44,700 bases of DNA from an uncultured Campylobacter sp. Its GTDB lineage: Bacteria; Actinomycetota; Actinomycetes; Mycobacteriales; Mycobacteriaceae. A program made the translations under genes and the position numbers. The number at the start of each line of letters is the position of its first letter. Position 1 is the stretch's first letter. Below the pieces are notes generated by a model, which saw only the letters and a list, made by a program, of their open reading frames with translations, did no database searches and was not told the origin of the DNA. Location of the stretch: assembly GCA_946221035.1 (NCBI GenBank), contig CAMIME010000015.1, positions 1-44,700 on the forward strand, written 5' to 3'. Shown one piece after another: positions 1 to 8,635 of the stretch.

Positions 1-881
1 CCATCGTCGTCGGCGGCAACTTCGGCCGCGTGCGCCGCATGGTCGACGAGTGGGGTGAGGACGTCGAGGAGGCAGGTCCGTCACGTCCGGTGCAGGTCCA
101 AGGCCTCAACGGCGTACCGGGCCCGGGTGACAACCTGCTCGTGGTGGAGGACGACCGCGTGGCGCGCCAGATTGCTGCGCAGCGCGACGCCCGCCACCGC
201 GCGGCAATGCAGGCCCGCACGAAGAAGCGCGTGTCCCTGGAGAACCTGGATCAGGCGCTCCGGGAAACCTCGACGCTCAACCTCATCCTCAAGGGCGACA
301 ACGCCGGTTCGGTGGAAGCCCTGGAGGAAGCTCTGCTGGGCATCGAGATCGACGACGAGGTCGAGGTCAACATCATCGACCGCGGTGTCGGTGCGGTGAC
401 TCAGACCAACGTGACGCTCGCCGCTGCTTCGGACGCGATCATCATCGGGTTCAACGTTCGCGCGGACGGCAAGGCGACGGAGGAAGCGAACAACGAGGGT
501 GTGGAGATCCGGTACTACTCCGTGATCTACCAGGCCATCGAGGACGTGGAGAACGCGCTCAAGGGCATGCTCAAGCCGATCTACGAGGAGCGCGACCTGG
601 GCGAGGCGGAGATCCGCCAGATCTTCAAGGCGTCCTCTGTCGGCCTCATCGCCGGTTGCATGGTCACCGAGGGCAAGGTCAAGCGCGGCGCGAAGCTGCG
701 CCTGGTCCGCGACGGCAACGTCATTACCCCGGACGCGACCATCGAGTCGCTGCGCCGCGAGAAGGACGACGCGACCGAGGTTGCGAAGGGCTACGAGTGC
801 GGCATGGTGCTGTCCTACCCGGATATCCAGGTGGGTGACATCATCCAGACCTACGAGATGGTTGAGGTGCCGCGCGACTAA
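1..881 (+). CDS. infB: Translation initiation factor IF-2, C-terminal part (5' end outside window)
   Basis: The frame is open from base 3 and ends with TAA at 879-881, giving about 292 visible residues. IF-2 is the GTPase that places initiator fMet-tRNA on the 30S subunit and promotes subunit joining. The G domain lies upstream of the window. What is visible is the tail of domain II, the conserved domain III segment (STLNLILKGDNAGSVEALEE) and the C-terminal beta-barrel that binds fMet-tRNA (SSVGLIAGCMVTEGKVKRGA). A strong hairpin follows directly, so rbfA probably has its own or read-through transcription. The identification is secure; only the start is missing. Confidence 0.97.
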   Translation, partial: IVVGGNFGRVRRMVDEWGEDVEEAGPSRPVQVQGLNGVPGPGDNLLVVEDDRVARQIAAQRDARHRAAMQARTKKRVSLENLDQALRETSTLNLILKGDNAGSVEALEEALLGIEIDDEVEVNIIDRGVGAVTQTNVTLAAASDAIIIGFNVRADGKATEEANNEGVEIRYYSVIYQAIEDVENALKGMLKPIYEERDLGEAEIRQIFKASSVGLIAGCMVTEGKVKRGAKLRLVRDGNVITPDATIESLRREKDDATEVAKGYECGMVLSYPDIQVGDIIQTYEMVEVPRD

Positions 882-908
882 CCGGAGGTCGTCGCTAAGC
901 ACGATGCT

Positions 909-938
909 CGAACCCCGCCCCCAACTGGGCGGGGTTCG
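909..938 (+). terminator. Intrinsic terminator-like hairpin after infB
   Basis: A perfect 12-bp stem (CGAACCCCGCCC at 909-920, complement at 927-938) closes a 6-nt loop. It lacks a long T tract (CGCCCTTGTC follows), so termination may be partial, with read-through into rbfA. Confidence 0.75.
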
Positions 939-1026
939 CCCTTGTCTAGCGAGCGGTTTACACTGTGAAAGGTTTTGCCCGGGAGCAGCCGACGGCGCCC
1001 CGGGTACGAGAAGTGAAGGAGTTGAC

Positions 1027-1467
1027 ATGGCTGACAACCCCCGTGCACAGCGTCTGGCGAAGCAGATCCAGACCATCGTGGCATCCGCCATCGAGCGTGA
1101 GATCAAGGATCCGCGCCTGGAGCTGGTCACCGTCACCGATGTCCGCGTGACCGGTGACCTGCACGACGCGACCGTGTACTACACGGTGCGCGGACGCACG
1201 ATCGACGAAGAGCCCAACTACGACCAGGCGGCGGAGGCGCTGCACCGCGCTCGCGGGCAGATCCGCAAGATCGTGGGCGACCAGCTCAGCGTGCGTTTCA
1301 CCCCGACCATTGCGTTCGAACGCGACACGGTGCCGGAAGCGTCGGCGCACATGGAAGAGCTACTCAACCGCGCCCGCCAGCGCGATGAGGAGCTGGCGAA
1401 GTTGAGGGAGAACGCGAAGCCCGCAGGTGCCGCTGACCCGTATAAGCGCCCGGGCGAAGAGGACTAG
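1027..1467 (+). CDS. rbfA: 30S ribosome-binding factor A
   Basis: This 146-residue protein matches RbfA in length and sequence (N-terminal RAQRLAKQIQTIVASAIERE, central DPRLELVTVTDVRVTGDLHDA, later RFTPTIAFERDTVPEASAHME). RbfA is a KH-fold assembly factor for 30S maturation and 16S rRNA processing, acting on the 5' helix and needed in the cold. The ATG at 1027 is preceded by GAAGGAG-like Shine-Dalgarno sequence (about 1013-1020). It follows infB, the classical infB-rbfA order, and the next gene begins 7 nt after its stop. The C-terminal tail is charged and probably flexible. Confidence 0.95.
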   Translation: MADNPRAQRLAKQIQTIVASAIEREIKDPRLELVTVTDVRVTGDLHDATVYYTVRGRTIDEEPNYDQAAEALHRARGQIRKIVGDQLSVRFTPTIAFERDTVPEASAHMEELLNRARQRDEELAKLRENAKPAGAADPYKRPGEED

Positions 1468-1474
1468 GCGGGAC

Positions 1475-2449
1475 ATGGCCAACCTCTTCAGTGAGGGGGC
1501 GGAGTTCGCTGCCGCCGCGTCGTTGCTGCGCGCCCAAGACAAGGTCGCGGTGGTCACGCACATCAAACCGGACGCGGACGCGATCGGTTCCGCGTGCGCG
1601 CTTGCAGCCGGGCTGCGCAAGATCGGCGCCCAGGTAGAGGTCTTCATCGGTCAGCCGCTGCCGCACTCGGCGAACATGCGCACGATCCCGGGGGTGGACG
1701 AGATCCGCTACGGCGAGCCGCTGCCGAGCGACGCGTTCGTGGTCACCGTCGATTGCGCATCCGTGGACCGCACGGGCGCGTATCAGGCGGTGATCCAGGC
1801 GGATCCCTCGCGAGTGCTGGTGATCGACCACCACAACACCAACCCCGGTTTCGGGGCGCACAACTTGATCGTGGAATCCGAGTCGACCACCACGATGATT
1901 CGCGAGCTGCTCGACCACCTGGACGTGGCACTGGATGAGGACATGGCCTACTGCATCTACGCGGGCCTGGTCACCGACACCGGTAGTTTCAGGTGGGGCA
2001 CGCCGCGCATGCACACCCTGGCCGCGGAGCTCATGGGCTACGGGTTGAATACTCGCCAGATCGCGCTCGACCTCATGGACACGATGAGCGCCATCGACCT
2101 GCAGCTCATGGGGGCCGTGCTCGCAGAGACCCAGATCATCCCGGTCAAGGGGCTCCACGTCGCGGCGATCACGATCCCGCTCGGGGTCATGGCCCGCATG
2201 AGCCAGACCTCAATCGAGGCGATCATTGATTACTCCCGCTCCCTCGAAGGCACCGAGGTCGGCGCTGTGCTCAAACAGCAGGGCCCGCAGTACTGGGCGC
2301 TGTCGCTGCGCTCCACCGCCATCGACGTCTCCGCGGTTGCGAAGACGCTCGGCGGGGGCGGGCACAAGGCGGCCGCCGGCTACTCCGCCACCGGGAGCAG
2401 GGAAGACGTCGTGCGTTCGCTTATCGACGCATTGCCGGACCGGAGTTAA
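1475..2449 (+). CDS. nrnA: DHH/DHHA1 phosphoesterase (NrnA-type oligoribonuclease / pAp phosphatase)
   Basis: A 324-residue DHH-family protein. The DHH catalytic motifs are visible: THIKPDADAIGS near residue 30, a central acidic motif (VTVDCAS), VIDHHNTNPG, and the C-terminal DHHA1 substrate loop GGGGHKAAAGY. By family, such enzymes (mycobacterial Rv2837c) degrade nanoRNAs, dephosphorylate pAp and can cleave cyclic-di-AMP; the exact substrate here is inferred. I chose the ATG at 1475, 7 nt after rbfA, because the upstream extension lies inside rbfA. One of the eight GCTTATCGAC words is embedded at 2419, encoding SLID near the C terminus. Confidence 0.9.
   Translation: MANLFSEGAEFAAAASLLRAQDKVAVVTHIKPDADAIGSACALAAGLRKIGAQVEVFIGQPLPHSANMRTIPGVDEIRYGEPLPSDAFVVTVDCASVDRTGAYQAVIQADPSRVLVIDHHNTNPGFGAHNLIVESESTTTMIRELLDHLDVALDEDMAYCIYAGLVTDTGSFRWGTPRMHTLAAELMGYGLNTRQIALDLMDTMSAIDLQLMGAVLAETQIIPVKGLHVAAITIPLGVMARMSQTSIEAIIDYSRSLEGTEVGAVLKQQGPQYWALSLRSTAIDVSAVAKTLGGGGHKAAAGYSATGSREDVVRSLIDALPDRS
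2419..2429 (+). repeat. GCTTATCGACG word (forward), inside nrnA
   Basis: Exact copy of the over-represented GCTTATCGAC word, in the codons for Ser-Leu-Ile-Asp, 20 nt before the nrnA stop. See the corresponding finding. Confidence 0.6.
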
Positions 2450-2458
2450 CCCTCACCA

Positions 2459-3778
2459 ATGACATCAGCCGCCCCCTCCGCCCGCGACATCCTCCGCCTC
2501 GCACTGCCGGCACTCGGCGTGCTGGCGGCCATGCCGCTCTACCTGTTGCTCGACACCGCGATAGTGGGCAGATTGGGCACTAGGGAGCTCGCCGCGCTGG
2601 CCGCTGCCACGGCGATCCAATCAACCGTGACCACCCAGCTGACGTTCCTGTCTTACGGCACGACTGCCCGCAGCTCCCGGTTTTTCGGTATGGGGCAGCG
2701 CAGCCGCGCGGTCGCGGAAGGGGTGCAGGCGACGTGGGTCGCGCTCCTCGTTGGTGGCGTGCTCGGCGCGCTGGTGTGGTTCTTCGCGCAACCCCTGGCC
2801 ATGGCCTTGGCGGGGGAGCCCACCACCGCTGCCGCAGCGGCGAGCTGGTTACGGATCTCGGCGTTCGCAATCCCCTTGACGCTGATCATCATGGCGGGCA
2901 ACGGGTGGATGCGCGGAGTGCAGAACACGCGGATGCCGTTCGTGTTCACGCTGTGCGGCGTGGTGCCGGGAGCAATCGCACTTCCCATCCTCGTTGGGCG
3001 ATTCGGGTTGAACGGCTCGGCGTGGGCGAACCTTCTCGGGATGGGCATAACTGCCTTGTTGTTCCTGGCGAAGCTGGTGAAAGAGCACGGCGCAGGAAAC
3101 GCATGGGCGCCGAAGTGGGGCGTGATCAAGGAGCAGCTCGTCTTGGGGCGAGACCTCATTTTGCGCTCCCTGTCGTTCCAGATCTCGCTTCTGACTGCTG
3201 CGGCGGTGGCGGGCAGGTTCGGTGTGGTGGCGCTCGCCGCACACCAGCTCCTGCTGCAGCTGTGGAACTTCCTCACCCTGGTGCTGGATTCCCTTGCGAT
3301 CGCGGCCCAGACCCTGACCGGCTCCGCGCTAGGCCGCGGCGGGGTGCGCCAGGCCCGGGCGGTGGGGGAGAAGACGGTGCAGTTCTCCATGATCTTCTCC
3401 GTGGCGCTGGCGGCGATCTTCGCGTTGTTCGGCAGTGGGATTCAGGGGATTTTCACGGAGGATCCGGAGGTCGTCGATACGCTTGGTGCTCCGTGGTGGT
3501 TGCTGATTGCGATGATATTGGTCGGCGGCGTGGTCTTCGCCCTCGACGGGGTGCTGCTGGGGGCGGCGGACGCGGCGTTTCTGCGCAACCTGACGCTCGC
3601 GTCGCTTTTGGGGGTTGCGCTGCCGATAATCCTCCTGTCCGGGTACTTCGGGTGGGGGCTCACCGGCATCTGGGTCGGTCAACTTGGCCAGGTGGTGGCG
3701 CGCCTTATCGGCGTGGTGTGGAGGTTCAACAGCATGCGCTGGACCACCGTGGCACAAGAAGAAGGGAGCGACGCATGA
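2459..3778 (+). CDS. MATE family efflux transporter (DinF-like)
   Basis: A 439-residue polytopic membrane protein with about 12 hydrophobic segments and the MATE-family N terminus (LALPALGVLAAMPLYLLLDTAIVGRLG). MATE proteins export cationic drugs, toxins or metabolites using Na+ or H+ gradients. The mycobacterial orthologue at this location is annotated DinF; despite that name no SOS box is visible upstream. The ATG at 2459 lies 9 nt after nrnA and the stop overlaps the next start (ATGA), so it belongs to the rbfA-nrnA-dinF-pptH-pptT co-transcribed run. The substrate is unknown. Confidence 0.88.
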   Translation: MTSAAPSARDILRLALPALGVLAAMPLYLLLDTAIVGRLGTRELAALAAATAIQSTVTTQLTFLSYGTTARSSRFFGMGQRSRAVAEGVQATWVALLVGGVLGALVWFFAQPLAMALAGEPTTAAAAASWLRISAFAIPLTLIIMAGNGWMRGVQNTRMPFVFTLCGVVPGAIALPILVGRFGLNGSAWANLLGMGITALLFLAKLVKEHGAGNAWAPKWGVIKEQLVLGRDLILRSLSFQISLLTAAAVAGRFGVVALAAHQLLLQLWNFLTLVLDSLAIAAQTLTGSALGRGGVRQARAVGEKTVQFSMIFSVALAAIFALFGSGIQGIFTEDPEVVDTLGAPWWLLIAMILVGGVVFALDGVLLGAADAAFLRNLTLASLLGVALPIILLSGYFGWGLTGIWVGQLGQVVARLIGVVWRFNSMRWTTVAQEEGSDA

Positions 3779-4575
3779 CCTCCACACTGTGGGCCGTGAG
3801 CGACCTGCACGCCGCGGTGAAGCGCAACGGCGGGCACATTGACGCGATTGAGCCGGCGGACCCATCGGATTGGCTCATCGTTGCAGGCGATGTGGCGGAA
3901 CGGCCCGAGCTGATCATCCAGGTCATGGAGCAGCTGGCAGAGCGCTTTCACACCGTGATCTGGACGCCGGGCAACCACGAGCTATTTTGCAAGTCCGCGG
4001 ACCGCCACCGTGGGCGAGACAAGTACACGATGCTGGTGCAGGCCATGCGCGGGATCGGGGTGATTACCCCGGAGGACCGCTACCCGGTTTTCGGTGGGGT
4101 GACCGTGTGCCCCCTTTTCACCCTCTACGACTACTCGTTCCGCGGCCCGGACCTCACGGTGGAGGAAGCGTTAGCGGCTGCCGAAGAGAAACAGGTGGTG
4201 ATGACGGACGCGTTCGCTATCGCCCCGTTTGTGGACATTCGCGCGTGGTGCTGGGACCGCCTCGCCTACACCACCAAACGCCTCTCGCGCATCAACGGGC
4301 CAACCATTTTGGTGAACCACTGGCCGCTTGTCCAGGAACCGGTGCAGCGCATGCGCTGGTCCGAGATCGCACTGTGGTGCGGCACCCGCCACACCCGGAC
4401 GTGGCCGCAGCGCTACAACGCCCAGAAGGTGGTCTACGGCCACCTGCACATGCCGGGGGTGACCACTGTCGACGGGGTCGAGCACGTCGAGGTGTCCCTC
4501 GGATATCCGCGCGAGTGGGAGCACCACGGATTCACCCAGCCCTTCCCGTACCCGGTGATGGAGGTGGAGCAGTGA
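3775..4575 (+). CDS. Metallophosphoesterase, probable 4'-phosphopantetheinyl hydrolase (PptH-like)
   Basis: A 266-residue calcineurin-like phosphoesterase. The metal-binding motifs are in order: SDLHA at about residue 9, GDVAE near 40, TPGNHELF near 63, NHWP near 182 and YGHLHMPG near 222. It overlaps the preceding MATE gene (ATGA) and the following phosphopantetheinyl transferase (TGATG). The mycobacterial gene in exactly this position, Rv2795c, is PptH, which removes phosphopantetheine from carrier proteins and so opposes PptT. Assigning that activity here rests on synteny and family and is an inference. It is somewhat shorter than the mycobacterial protein. Confidence 0.8.
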   Translation: MTSTLWAVSDLHAAVKRNGGHIDAIEPADPSDWLIVAGDVAERPELIIQVMEQLAERFHTVIWTPGNHELFCKSADRHRGRDKYTMLVQAMRGIGVITPEDRYPVFGGVTVCPLFTLYDYSFRGPDLTVEEALAAAEEKQVVMTDAFAIAPFVDIRAWCWDRLAYTTKRLSRINGPTILVNHWPLVQEPVQRMRWSEIALWCGTRHTRTWPQRYNAQKVVYGHLHMPGVTTVDGVEHVEVSLGYPREWEHHGFTQPFPYPVMEVEQ

Positions 4576-5228
4576 TGCAGGATGTCTCCCTGTTCCCGCC
4601 CGAGGCCAGGTGCGTGTTCTTTCGCACCGGCGACGCAATTGACCTGACCCGCTACAAGCACCTCCACCCCGCGGAGCGCAAGGCGGTACAGCGCGCGGTA
4701 GATCAGCGCAAGGGGGAGTTCGGCGACGCACGCTGGTGCGCACACCAGGCACTGCGTGAGCTCGGGGTGGAGCACGCCGGAGCCATCCTGCGCGGGGAGC
4801 GCGGCATGCCCATCTGGCCGAAGGGCTTCACCGGGTCGCTCACGCACACCGACGGCTTGCGCGCTGCCGTGGCAGCATCCACGCGCCACGTGCTCTCCAT
4901 CGGTCTGGACGCCGAACCTGCCGAGGCCCTGCCAGAGGGCGTGCTCGCCGCGATCGCCAGCGAGACCGAGATCGCCATGGTGGAGCGGATGCGCGAGCGC
5001 GGCCACGAATGGGCTGACCGGCTCCTGTTCTGCGCCAAGGAGGCCACGTATAAGTGCTGGTTTCCCATGACGCGGCGGTGGCTCGATTTCGACGAGGCCG
5101 AGATCCAGATCCGCGCAGACGGCACCTTCGTCTCCCACATCCTCGCCCGGCCCTCCCCGGTGCCGGTGTTCGAGGGCCGTTGGGTGGCGCGCGACGGCTA
5201 CGTCATCGCCTCCACCTATGTCAGGTGA
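4575..5228 (+). CDS. pptT: 4'-phosphopantetheinyl transferase (PptT/Sfp type)
   Basis: A 217-residue enzyme that transfers phosphopantetheine from CoA to a conserved serine of acyl- or peptidyl-carrier proteins; in mycolate-producing bacteria the targets include Pks13 and FAS-I. The family motifs are present: GSLTHT near residue 90, GLDAEP (Mg-binding acidic residues) near 113 and CAKEATYK (catalytic Glu and Lys) near 155. The start ATG at 4575 overlaps the upstream stop as TGATG, so translation is probably coupled to the putative hydrolase. It converges on truB with 31 nt between the stops and no clear terminator. Confidence 0.9.
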   Translation: MQDVSLFPPEARCVFFRTGDAIDLTRYKHLHPAERKAVQRAVDQRKGEFGDARWCAHQALRELGVEHAGAILRGERGMPIWPKGFTGSLTHTDGLRAAVAASTRHVLSIGLDAEPAEALPEGVLAAIASETEIAMVERMRERGHEWADRLLFCAKEATYKCWFPMTRRWLDFDEAEIQIRADGTFVSHILARPSPVPVFEGRWVARDGYVIASTYVR

Positions 5229-5259
5229 GCCACCGTTCAGACAGGGAAAAAACGCGCGG

Positions 5260-6153
5260 CTAGAGCGTCGACGGGCGCGCCACAAACGTGGTGGCCAACC
5301 GCTTGCCCTGCTCCTTGACTAAGGCGACGACGCGCCCGTCCGGGCCCTGCGCCGCGTGCACCCCGGGAAGGCCGCGGGGTTCGAGCCACTTACCCATTGC
5401 CAAAGCGTCGTATTCATCCTGCGTCACCTGGAGCACGGGCCAGGCCGCCGTCAGCGCCTCGTCCATGGAGTAGGTCAGGGCAGGTGCGGCCTCAAGTTCC
5501 TCGAGCGTGGCGGCTTGGGTGAGGGGGAAGGGGCCGACACGGTCCCGTCGTAAAGCGGTAAGGTGCCCGCCCACGCCGAGGGCGGCGCCGAGGTCGCGCG
5601 CCAGCGAGCGGATGTAGGTGCCGGAGGAGCAATGGACGCGCGCATCAACATCGATGACGTCGTCATGCGGGCGGATCTCACCCAGCTCAAACGAGTGCAC
5701 CGTTACGGGGCGCGCCGGGATGTCCACCTCTTCGCCAGCGCGGACGAGCTCGTGCGCGCGCCGCCCACCGATCTTGATCGCGGACACGCTTGAGGGCACT
5801 TGCATGATCTCGCCCGTGAGCGCCTCCACGCCGGCGCGGATCGCGGCTTCGGTGACGCCGGACACGTCATGGGAATGCACGACCTCGCCTTCCGCGTCGT
5901 CCGTCGTCGTGGACGCGCCGAGGCGGATCGTGGTGGAGTACACCTTGTCCATCCCCACGAGGTGGGCGAGCAGCTTCGTGCCTCGCTCCACGCCGATGAC
6001 GAGCACGCCGGTAGCAGCCGGGTCCAGCGTGCCAGCGTGACCCACCTTGCGGGTGGAAAAGATGCGCCGCATGCGTGCCACCACGTCGTGGCTGGTCATG
6101 GCCGCGGGCTTGTCCACGACGACGATTCCGGATGCTGCGAGGGGATCGGTCAT
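5260..6153 (-). CDS. truB: tRNA pseudouridine(55) synthase
   Basis: A 297-residue TruB that forms pseudouridine 55 in the T loop of tRNAs. The N terminus GIVVVDKPAAMTSHDVV and the catalytic aspartate motif HAGTLDPAATGVLVIGV are intact, as are SGTYIRSLARDLG and the C-terminal RNA-binding region. I prefer ATG at 6153; an in-frame TTG at 6162 would add three residues and neither has a good Shine-Dalgarno sequence. It is divergent from ribF with only 30 nt between the starts, so both promoters must sit in or overlap the genes. Confidence 0.93.
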   Translation of the reverse strand: MTDPLAASGIVVVDKPAAMTSHDVVARMRRIFSTRKVGHAGTLDPAATGVLVIGVERGTKLLAHLVGMDKVYSTTIRLGASTTTDDAEGEVVHSHDVSGVTEAAIRAGVEALTGEIMQVPSSVSAIKIGGRRAHELVRAGEEVDIPARPVTVHSFELGEIRPHDDVIDVDARVHCSSGTYIRSLARDLGAALGVGGHLTALRRDRVGPFPLTQAATLEELEAAPALTYSMDEALTAAWPVLQVTQDEYDALAMGKWLEPRGLPGVHAAQGPDGRVVALVKEQGKRLATTFVARPSTL

Positions 6154-6170
6154 GGCGTTCAAGTATGCCG

Positions 6171-6176
6171 TACTCT
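6171..6176 (+). promoter_or_regulatory. -10 element for leaderless ribF
   Basis: TACTCT (TANNNT) lies 7 nt before the GTG at 6184 and there is no Shine-Dalgarno sequence, as expected for a leaderless mRNA. Confidence 0.5.
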
Positions 6177-6183
6177 ATTCGCC

Positions 6184-7164
6184 GTGGATATTTTGCGCGG
6201 GTTGGATGCGGTGCCTGAAGCCTTGACTCATTCGGGCGGCACCGTAGTCACCATCGGCGTGTTCGACGGCGTCCACCGCGGCCACCAGCTGCTCATTTCC
6301 CAGGCCGTCGACACGGCGCGCAAGCTGGGGCTGCCCTGTGTGGTGATGACGTTCGACCCGCACCCCGTCCAGGTTTTCGCGCCCGAGTACGCCCCGGCCG
6401 CGCTGATGAGCCTCGAGGACCGCGCTCGCCACATCGAGGCCCTCGGCGTGGACCACCTCGTGGTTATTGACTTCCGCGTGGAGCTCGCCGGCATGACCCC
6501 GAAGGAGTACGTGGACGAGGTTCTCGCGGGTCGCTTGCACGCGCGCCACGTGGTCGTCGGCGAGAACTTCACGTTCGGCCGCGACGCCGCAGGCACCTCC
6601 GAAACGATGGCGCAGCTCGGCGCGGAGGCCGGCATCGAGGTCTCCATCGTGCAATTGCTTTTCGACGGCTCCGTGCGCGTCTGCTCCACAGCCATCCGCG
6701 AACAGTTGGCAGGCGGCGGGATCAAAGCCGCCACGGACCTGATGGGGCGGCACTTCTCGGTCGTCGCTCCGATTGAGCGGGGTGCGGGTCGCGGCGGGCG
6801 CGAACTCGGTTACCCCACGGCCAACCAGTACGTGGCCGATAGCGCAGCGATCCCCGGGGACGGCGTCTACGCGGGCTGGCTCACTATTGTGGACGGGCCC
6901 ACCGCGGGACCCATCGACGGCGACATGGAACCGGGGGTGGCCTACCCGGTGGCGATCTCCGTGGGCACTAACCCAACCTTCGGGGACGAGCGCCGCAGCG
7001 TGGAATCGTTCGTCCTCGACCGCGACGCGGACCTCTACGGCCGCCTCGCCCGGGTGGAGTTCGTGGACAAGGTGCGCGATATGACCAAGTTCAACTCGGT
7101 GGATGAGCTGCTGGAACACATGGCGCGCGACGTGGCCAAGGTCCGGGAGATCCTGGGGGCATGA
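6184..7164 (+). CDS. ribF: Bifunctional riboflavin kinase / FAD synthetase
   Basis: A 326-residue enzyme that phosphorylates riboflavin to FMN and adenylates FMN to FAD. The N-terminal nucleotidyltransferase domain shows GVFDGVHRGHQ (about residues 25-35), TFDPHP and VVGENFTFGRDAAGT; the C-terminal flavokinase domain shows ELGYPTAN, GVYAGWL and SVGTNPTFGD. The GTG at 6184 is supported by the -10 hexamer 7 nt upstream and by alignment of the family N terminus; a longer upstream extension would run through truB. The stop overlaps the next gene (ATGA). No FMN riboswitch precedes it. Confidence 0.95.
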   Translation: MDILRGLDAVPEALTHSGGTVVTIGVFDGVHRGHQLLISQAVDTARKLGLPCVVMTFDPHPVQVFAPEYAPAALMSLEDRARHIEALGVDHLVVIDFRVELAGMTPKEYVDEVLAGRLHARHVVVGENFTFGRDAAGTSETMAQLGAEAGIEVSIVQLLFDGSVRVCSTAIREQLAGGGIKAATDLMGRHFSVVAPIERGAGRGGRELGYPTANQYVADSAAIPGDGVYAGWLTIVDGPTAGPIDGDMEPGVAYPVAISVGTNPTFGDERRSVESFVLDRDADLYGRLARVEFVDKVRDMTKFNSVDELLEHMARDVAKVREILGA

Positions 7165-8123
7165 CGCGAAAGCTCATCCTCGACCTGGACACGGGAATCG
7201 ACGACACGCTGGCGCTTGCCTACGCGCTCGCCTCGCCCGAGGTTGAGCTGCTCGGGGTGACCTGCACGTACGGCAATGTAACGGTGGAGCGCTCGGTCCG
7301 AAACACCCTCGCGGTGCTCGAGCTATTCGGGCGTGGCGACGTCCCGGTGTTCGCCGGCCCCGGCCACGCCCGCACCCAAACCGGGTTCGAGGTCAAGGAG
7401 ATTTCCGCGTTCATCCACGGCGCGAACGGTCTCGGGGAGGTGGACATCCCGGACGCGGCCCGCCCTGTGGAAGATGCCAGCGCGGTGGAGTTCCTGATTG
7501 ATGCCGTGGCCACCCAAGGCGAGGAGCTGACCATCGTGCCAACCGGGCCTTCGACCACCATCGCCGCCGCGATCGAAGCGAGCAACGTGTTTCGGGAGAA
7601 CGCGCGGGTGGTCATGATGGGCGGGGCGCTAACCGTACCCGGCAACGTCACCGCGTGGGCGGAGGCGAACATTTACCAGGACCCGGAGGCCGCTGACATT
7701 GTCTTCCGCGGCCTGCGCAACGTGACCATGGTCGGGCTGGATGTCACATTGAAAACCCTGCTCACTAGGAAGGACACGGCGCGTTGGGCGGAGCTCGGCA
7801 CCGTTGGCGGCAACTTCCTGGCGGCGGTGGCTGACTATTACATTGGTGCCTACGCGACCACCTCGCCGCACCTGGGCGGGTGCGGGTTGCACGATCCGCT
7901 CGCCGTGGCCGCGGCGATCGATCCGGGTCTTTTGTCAACCCACGCGATCAATATGAAGGTCGATCTTTCCGGCCCGACGCGCGGGCGAACGATCGGGGAT
8001 GAAACCCGGTTGAACGACCCCGACAAGCACACCGCGGTTGCACTCGGTGTGGATGTCGCGAGCTTTGTGGATGAGCTCGTACACCGTCTGAGCGTTTTGG
8101 CCCTGGCCACCCCGGTCGTGTAA
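7161..8123 (+). CDS. Inosine/uridine-preferring nucleoside hydrolase
   Basis: A 320-residue member of the Ca2+-dependent nucleoside hydrolase family, which cleaves the N-glycosidic bond of ribonucleosides for base salvage. The family signature DxDxxxDD is present as DLDTGIDDTLAL at residues 7-18. Further family features are the NVTVERS loop, MMGGAL near residue 154 with the EANIYQDPEAA segment, and GGCGLHDPLAVAAAI, which carries the C-terminal Asp ligand and a His. The ATG overlaps the ribF stop by 4 nt, so the two are probably co-translated. The preferred nucleoside cannot be told from sequence. Confidence 0.9.
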   Translation: MTRKLILDLDTGIDDTLALAYALASPEVELLGVTCTYGNVTVERSVRNTLAVLELFGRGDVPVFAGPGHARTQTGFEVKEISAFIHGANGLGEVDIPDAARPVEDASAVEFLIDAVATQGEELTIVPTGPSTTIAAAIEASNVFRENARVVMMGGALTVPGNVTAWAEANIYQDPEAADIVFRGLRNVTMVGLDVTLKTLLTRKDTARWAELGTVGGNFLAAVADYYIGAYATTSPHLGGCGLHDPLAVAAAIDPGLLSTHAINMKVDLSGPTRGRTIGDETRLNDPDKHTAVALGVDVASFVDELVHRLSVLALATPVV

Positions 8124-8194
8124 CCTCTTGCGAGGTCTTCGCGCGCGACTGCGGTCCGCAGTGGTCGTGGGCATATAGAGACCTTTGCAAACGT

Positions 8195-8200
8195 TAGAGT
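8195..8200 (+). promoter_or_regulatory. Candidate -10 element for rpsO
   Basis: TAGAGT (TANNNT) about 28 nt upstream of the rpsO start leaves a short leader that contains the Shine-Dalgarno AAGGAG at 8216-8221. No convincing -35 is visible. Confidence 0.35.
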
Positions 8201-8227
8201 GCGGACTGAAATACCAAGGAGATTCTC

Positions 8228-8488
<261 letters not shown>

Positions 8489-8497
<9 letters not shown>

Positions 8498-8510
8498 GCA
8501 GTCGATAAGC
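8489..8510 (-). repeat. Two adjacent GCTTATCGAC words (reverse orientation) at the rpsO stop
   Basis: Reverse copies occupy 8489-8499 and 8500-8510 as direct neighbours. The first overlaps the rpsO stop codon and the second is intergenic, just before the terminator. Confidence 0.65.
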
Positions 8511-8523
8511 GATTGCTCCCTCA

Positions 8524-8554
8524 AACGCCTCACCTGCATGGTGGGGCGTTTTTT
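8524..8554 (+). terminator. Rho-independent terminator after rpsO
   Basis: An 11-bp stem (8524-8534 with 8540-8550, one G-T pair) closes a TGCAT loop and is followed by a T run to 8554. This is a textbook intrinsic terminator. Confidence 0.9.
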
Positions 8555-8556
8555 GG

Positions 8557-8562
8557 TATCGT
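8557..8562 (+). promoter_or_regulatory. Candidate -10 element for pnp
   Basis: TATCGT directly follows the rpsO terminator and would give a leader of roughly 65 nt for pnp. Confidence 0.35.
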
Positions 8563-8635
8563 CTTGGCCCGTTCGGAGAAACAACGACGGCGACACCGAT
8601 GATCGCCGAAAAACCCCAAAAGGAGAGGGAGACGT

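Noticed and set aside
2450..2500. SOS control of the DinF-like MATE gene
   Set aside because: No LexA-type box is visible upstream, and the gene is embedded in an operon with nrnA.
6154..6183. FMN riboswitch before ribF
   Set aside because: Only 30 nt separate truB and ribF, too short for the aptamer, and the promoter layout suggests no leader at all.
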